Assembly (NCBI RefSeq): GCF_947500995.1
Contig: NZ_CANMUA010000001.1
Coordinates: forward strand, 124,001 to 188,000
Length of the DNA: 64,000 nucleotides
Direction of reading: 5' to 3'
Source: an uncultured Serinicoccus sp.
Lineage (GTDB): Bacteria > Actinomycetota > Actinomycetes > Actinomycetales > Dermatophilaceae
The position numbers and the translations under genes are program-made. How positions within the stretch are numbered: position 1 is the first letter of the stretch; each line of letters starts with the position of its first letter. The notes below the pieces were generated by a model. That model had not been told where the DNA came from, did no database searches, and was given only the letters and a program-made list of their open reading frames with translations. Positions 62,658 to 64,000 of the stretch are shown here, in pieces.

Positions 62658-64000
62658 TCAGTAGCGGTAGTGCTCCGGCTTGAACGGGCCGGCCACGTCG
62701 ACCCCGAGATAGCTCGCCTGCTCCTTGGTCAGCTCGGTCAGGTCGGCCGCGACCGAGGCCAGGTGCAGCCGCGCGACCTCCTCGTCGAGCTCCTTGCGCA
62801 GCGTGTGGACGCCGAGCGGGTAGGCCTCGAGCCGGGTGTGCAGCTCGATCTGGGCCAGCACCTGGTTGGCGAAGCTCGCCGACATGACGAAGCTCGGGTG
62901 CCCGGTGGCGTTGCCGAGGTTGAGCAGGCGGCCCTCGGACAGCACGATGATCGAGCGACCGTCGGTGAAGGTCCACTCGTGCACCTGCGGCTTGATCTCC
63001 ACCCGCTGCACGTCCGGCACCCGCGCGAGACCGGCCATGTCGATCTCGTTGTCGAAGTGCCCGATGTTGCCCAGCACGGCCTTGTCCTTCATCGCCGCCA
63101 TGTGCTGCGGGGTGACGACGTCCTTGCACCCGGTCGCGGTGATGACGAAGTCCGCCGAGCCGATGACGTCCTCCAGCCGGGCGACCTGGTAGCCGTCCAT
63201 GGCGGCCTGCAGGGCACAGATGGGGTCGATCTCGGTGACGATCACCCGGGCACCCTGACCGCGCAAGGCCTCCGCGCAGCCCTTGCCGACGTCGCCGTAA
63301 CCGCAGACCACCGCGACCTTGCCCCCGATGAGCACGTCGGTGGCGCGGTTGATGCCGTCGATGAGGCTGTGCCGGCAGCCGTAGGTGTTGTCGAACTTGC
63401 TCTTGGTGACCGCGTCGTTGACGTTGATCGCCGGGAAGAGCAGCTCCCCGGCCTCGTGCAGCTGGTAGAGCCGGTGCACCCCGGTGGTCGTCTCCTCCGA
63501 CACCCCGCGGATGCCCTCGGCGACCCGGGTCCAGCGCTGCGGGTCATGCGCCAACGAGGCGCGCACGGTCTCCAGGATGACCTTCCACTCCTCCGGGTCC
63601 TCCTGCTGCGGGGTGGGCACGGCCCCCTGCCGCTCCCACTCCCGACCCTTGAGCACCAGCAGCGTGGCGTCGCCCCCGTCGTCGAGGATGAGGGTGGGGC
63701 CGGCCCCGTCCGGCCAGAGCATGATCTGGGTCGTGCACCACCAGTACTCCGGCAGGGTCTCGCCCTTCCAGGCGAAGACGGGGACGCCCTGGGGCTCCTC
63801 GGGGCTGCCCTGCGGGCCCACGACCACGGCGGCGGCCGCCTCGTCCTGGGTGGAGAAGATGTTGCAGGAGGCCCAGCGCACCTGCGCGCCGAGCGCGACG
63901 AGGGTCTCGATGAGCACGGCGGTCTGGACGGTCATGTGCAGCGACCCGGCGATCCGGGCGCCGGCCAGCGGCTGCTCGTGGGCGAAGCGTTCGCGCAGCG
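62658..64000 (-). CDS. sahH: S-adenosylhomocysteine hydrolase (5' end outside window)
   Basis: About 446 residues are visible and the start lies beyond the right edge. NAD-binding [20 protein letters not shown], substrate residues in [13 protein letters not shown] and the C-terminal PFKPEHYRY dimer motif are present. The insert after WWCTTQ is of the long bacterial form. It splits S-adenosylhomocysteine to adenosine and homocysteine, relieving product inhibition of methyltransferases. It is probably the first visible gene of a sahH-mtrA-mtrB-lpqB transcript. Confidence 0.97.
   Translation of the reverse strand, partial: LRERFAHEQPLAGARIAGSLHMTVQTAVLIETLVALGAQVRWASCNIFSTQDEAAAAVVVGPQGSPEEPQGVPVFAWKGETLPEYWWCTTQIMLWPDGAGPTLILDDGGDATLLVLKGREWERQGAVPTPQQEDPEEWKVILETVRASLAHDPQRWTRVAEGIRGVSEETTTGVHRLYQLHEAGELLFPAINVNDAVTKSKFDNTYGCRHSLIDGINRATDVLIGGKVAVVCGYGDVGKGCAEALRGQGARVIVTEIDPICALQAAMDGYQVARLEDVIGSADFVITATGCKDVVTPQHMAAMKDKAVLGNIGHFDNEIDMAGLARVPDVQRVEIKPQVHEWTFTDGRSIIVLSEGRLLNLGNATGHPSFVMSASFANQVLAQIELHTRLEAYPLGVHTLRKELDEEVARLHLASVAADLTELTKEQASYLGVDVAGPFKPEHYRY

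Overview
The window is a 64 kb piece of a high-GC (about 70% or more by eye) actinobacterial chromosome. Several gene orders match the mycobacterial and general actinobacterial core: a lysM/chiZ-type gene divergent from lexA, whiB1 convergent with pdtaS, and the sahH-mtrA-mtrB-lpqB-comF-hpf...secA block. Gene content and the absence of mycolic-acid genes suggest Micrococcales, perhaps an Intrasporangiaceae or Ornithinimicrobiaceae relative; this placement is inference. No tRNA, rRNA, CRISPR array, integrase, transposase or prophage was seen, so this is core chromosome, about 95% coding.

Layout. 1-2 kb: partial SseB-like gene, SOS locus (LysM division-inhibitor-type gene and lexA with a readable LexA box and promoter). 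2-6 kb: PRC-barrel protein, sirtuin, patatin lipase, LysR regulator. 6-16 kb (mostly minus strand): comEC, comEA, degV, leuS, rpsT, holA and a DUF952 gene, covering competence, translation and replication. 15.7-17.9 kb: an ECF sigma factor with its anti-sigma factor, divergent from a secreted CHRD-domain protein, with the same promoter motif in front of both transcripts. 17.9-30 kb: DinG-type helicase, fdhD, DinB-fold protein, GH63-like glycosidase, SDR, hflX, methyltransferase, Kef-type antiporter, miaA and DUF4282 protein. 30-34 kb: pyruvate phosphate dikinase and its regulatory kinase/phosphorylase. 34-46 kb: FhuF-like Fe-S protein, amidohydrolase, whiB1, pdtaS, the giant NAD-glutamate dehydrogenase, two small actinobacterial genes, and P5C dehydrogenase. 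PruA makes glutamate and the dehydrogenase deaminates it, so this reads as a glutamate/proline catabolic neighbourhood. 46-51 kb: a small-protein cluster (DUF6912, TadZ/CpaE-like ATPase, SAF/CpaB-like protein, MerR/BldC-type HTH protein, LysM membrane protein, Rv3235-family protein) without pilus structural genes. 51-64 kb: secA, a triple-GNAT protein, a YcaQ-family glycosylase, hpf, comF-like gene, lpqB, mtrB, mtrA and sahH (cut by the window end).

Regulation. Many genes have a TAnnnT -10 hexamer six or seven bases before the start codon and no Shine-Dalgarno, which predicts leaderless mRNAs. Several convergent gene pairs share perfect hairpins that overlap or abut a stop codon. Operons are marked by 1-4 bp stop/start overlaps (comEA-comEC, DUF952-holA, miaA-antiporter, SAF-TadZ, LysM-Rv3235, mtrB-lpqB).

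The most unusual signal is a non-palindromic octamer, GGTATGCC, found 27 times (16 on the plus strand, 11 on the minus strand) where base composition predicts about two. It lies in coding DNA in several different reading frames and brings in otherwise rare codons (ATA, TAT, GCA, GTA), so the selection appears to act on the DNA itself rather than on protein sequence.
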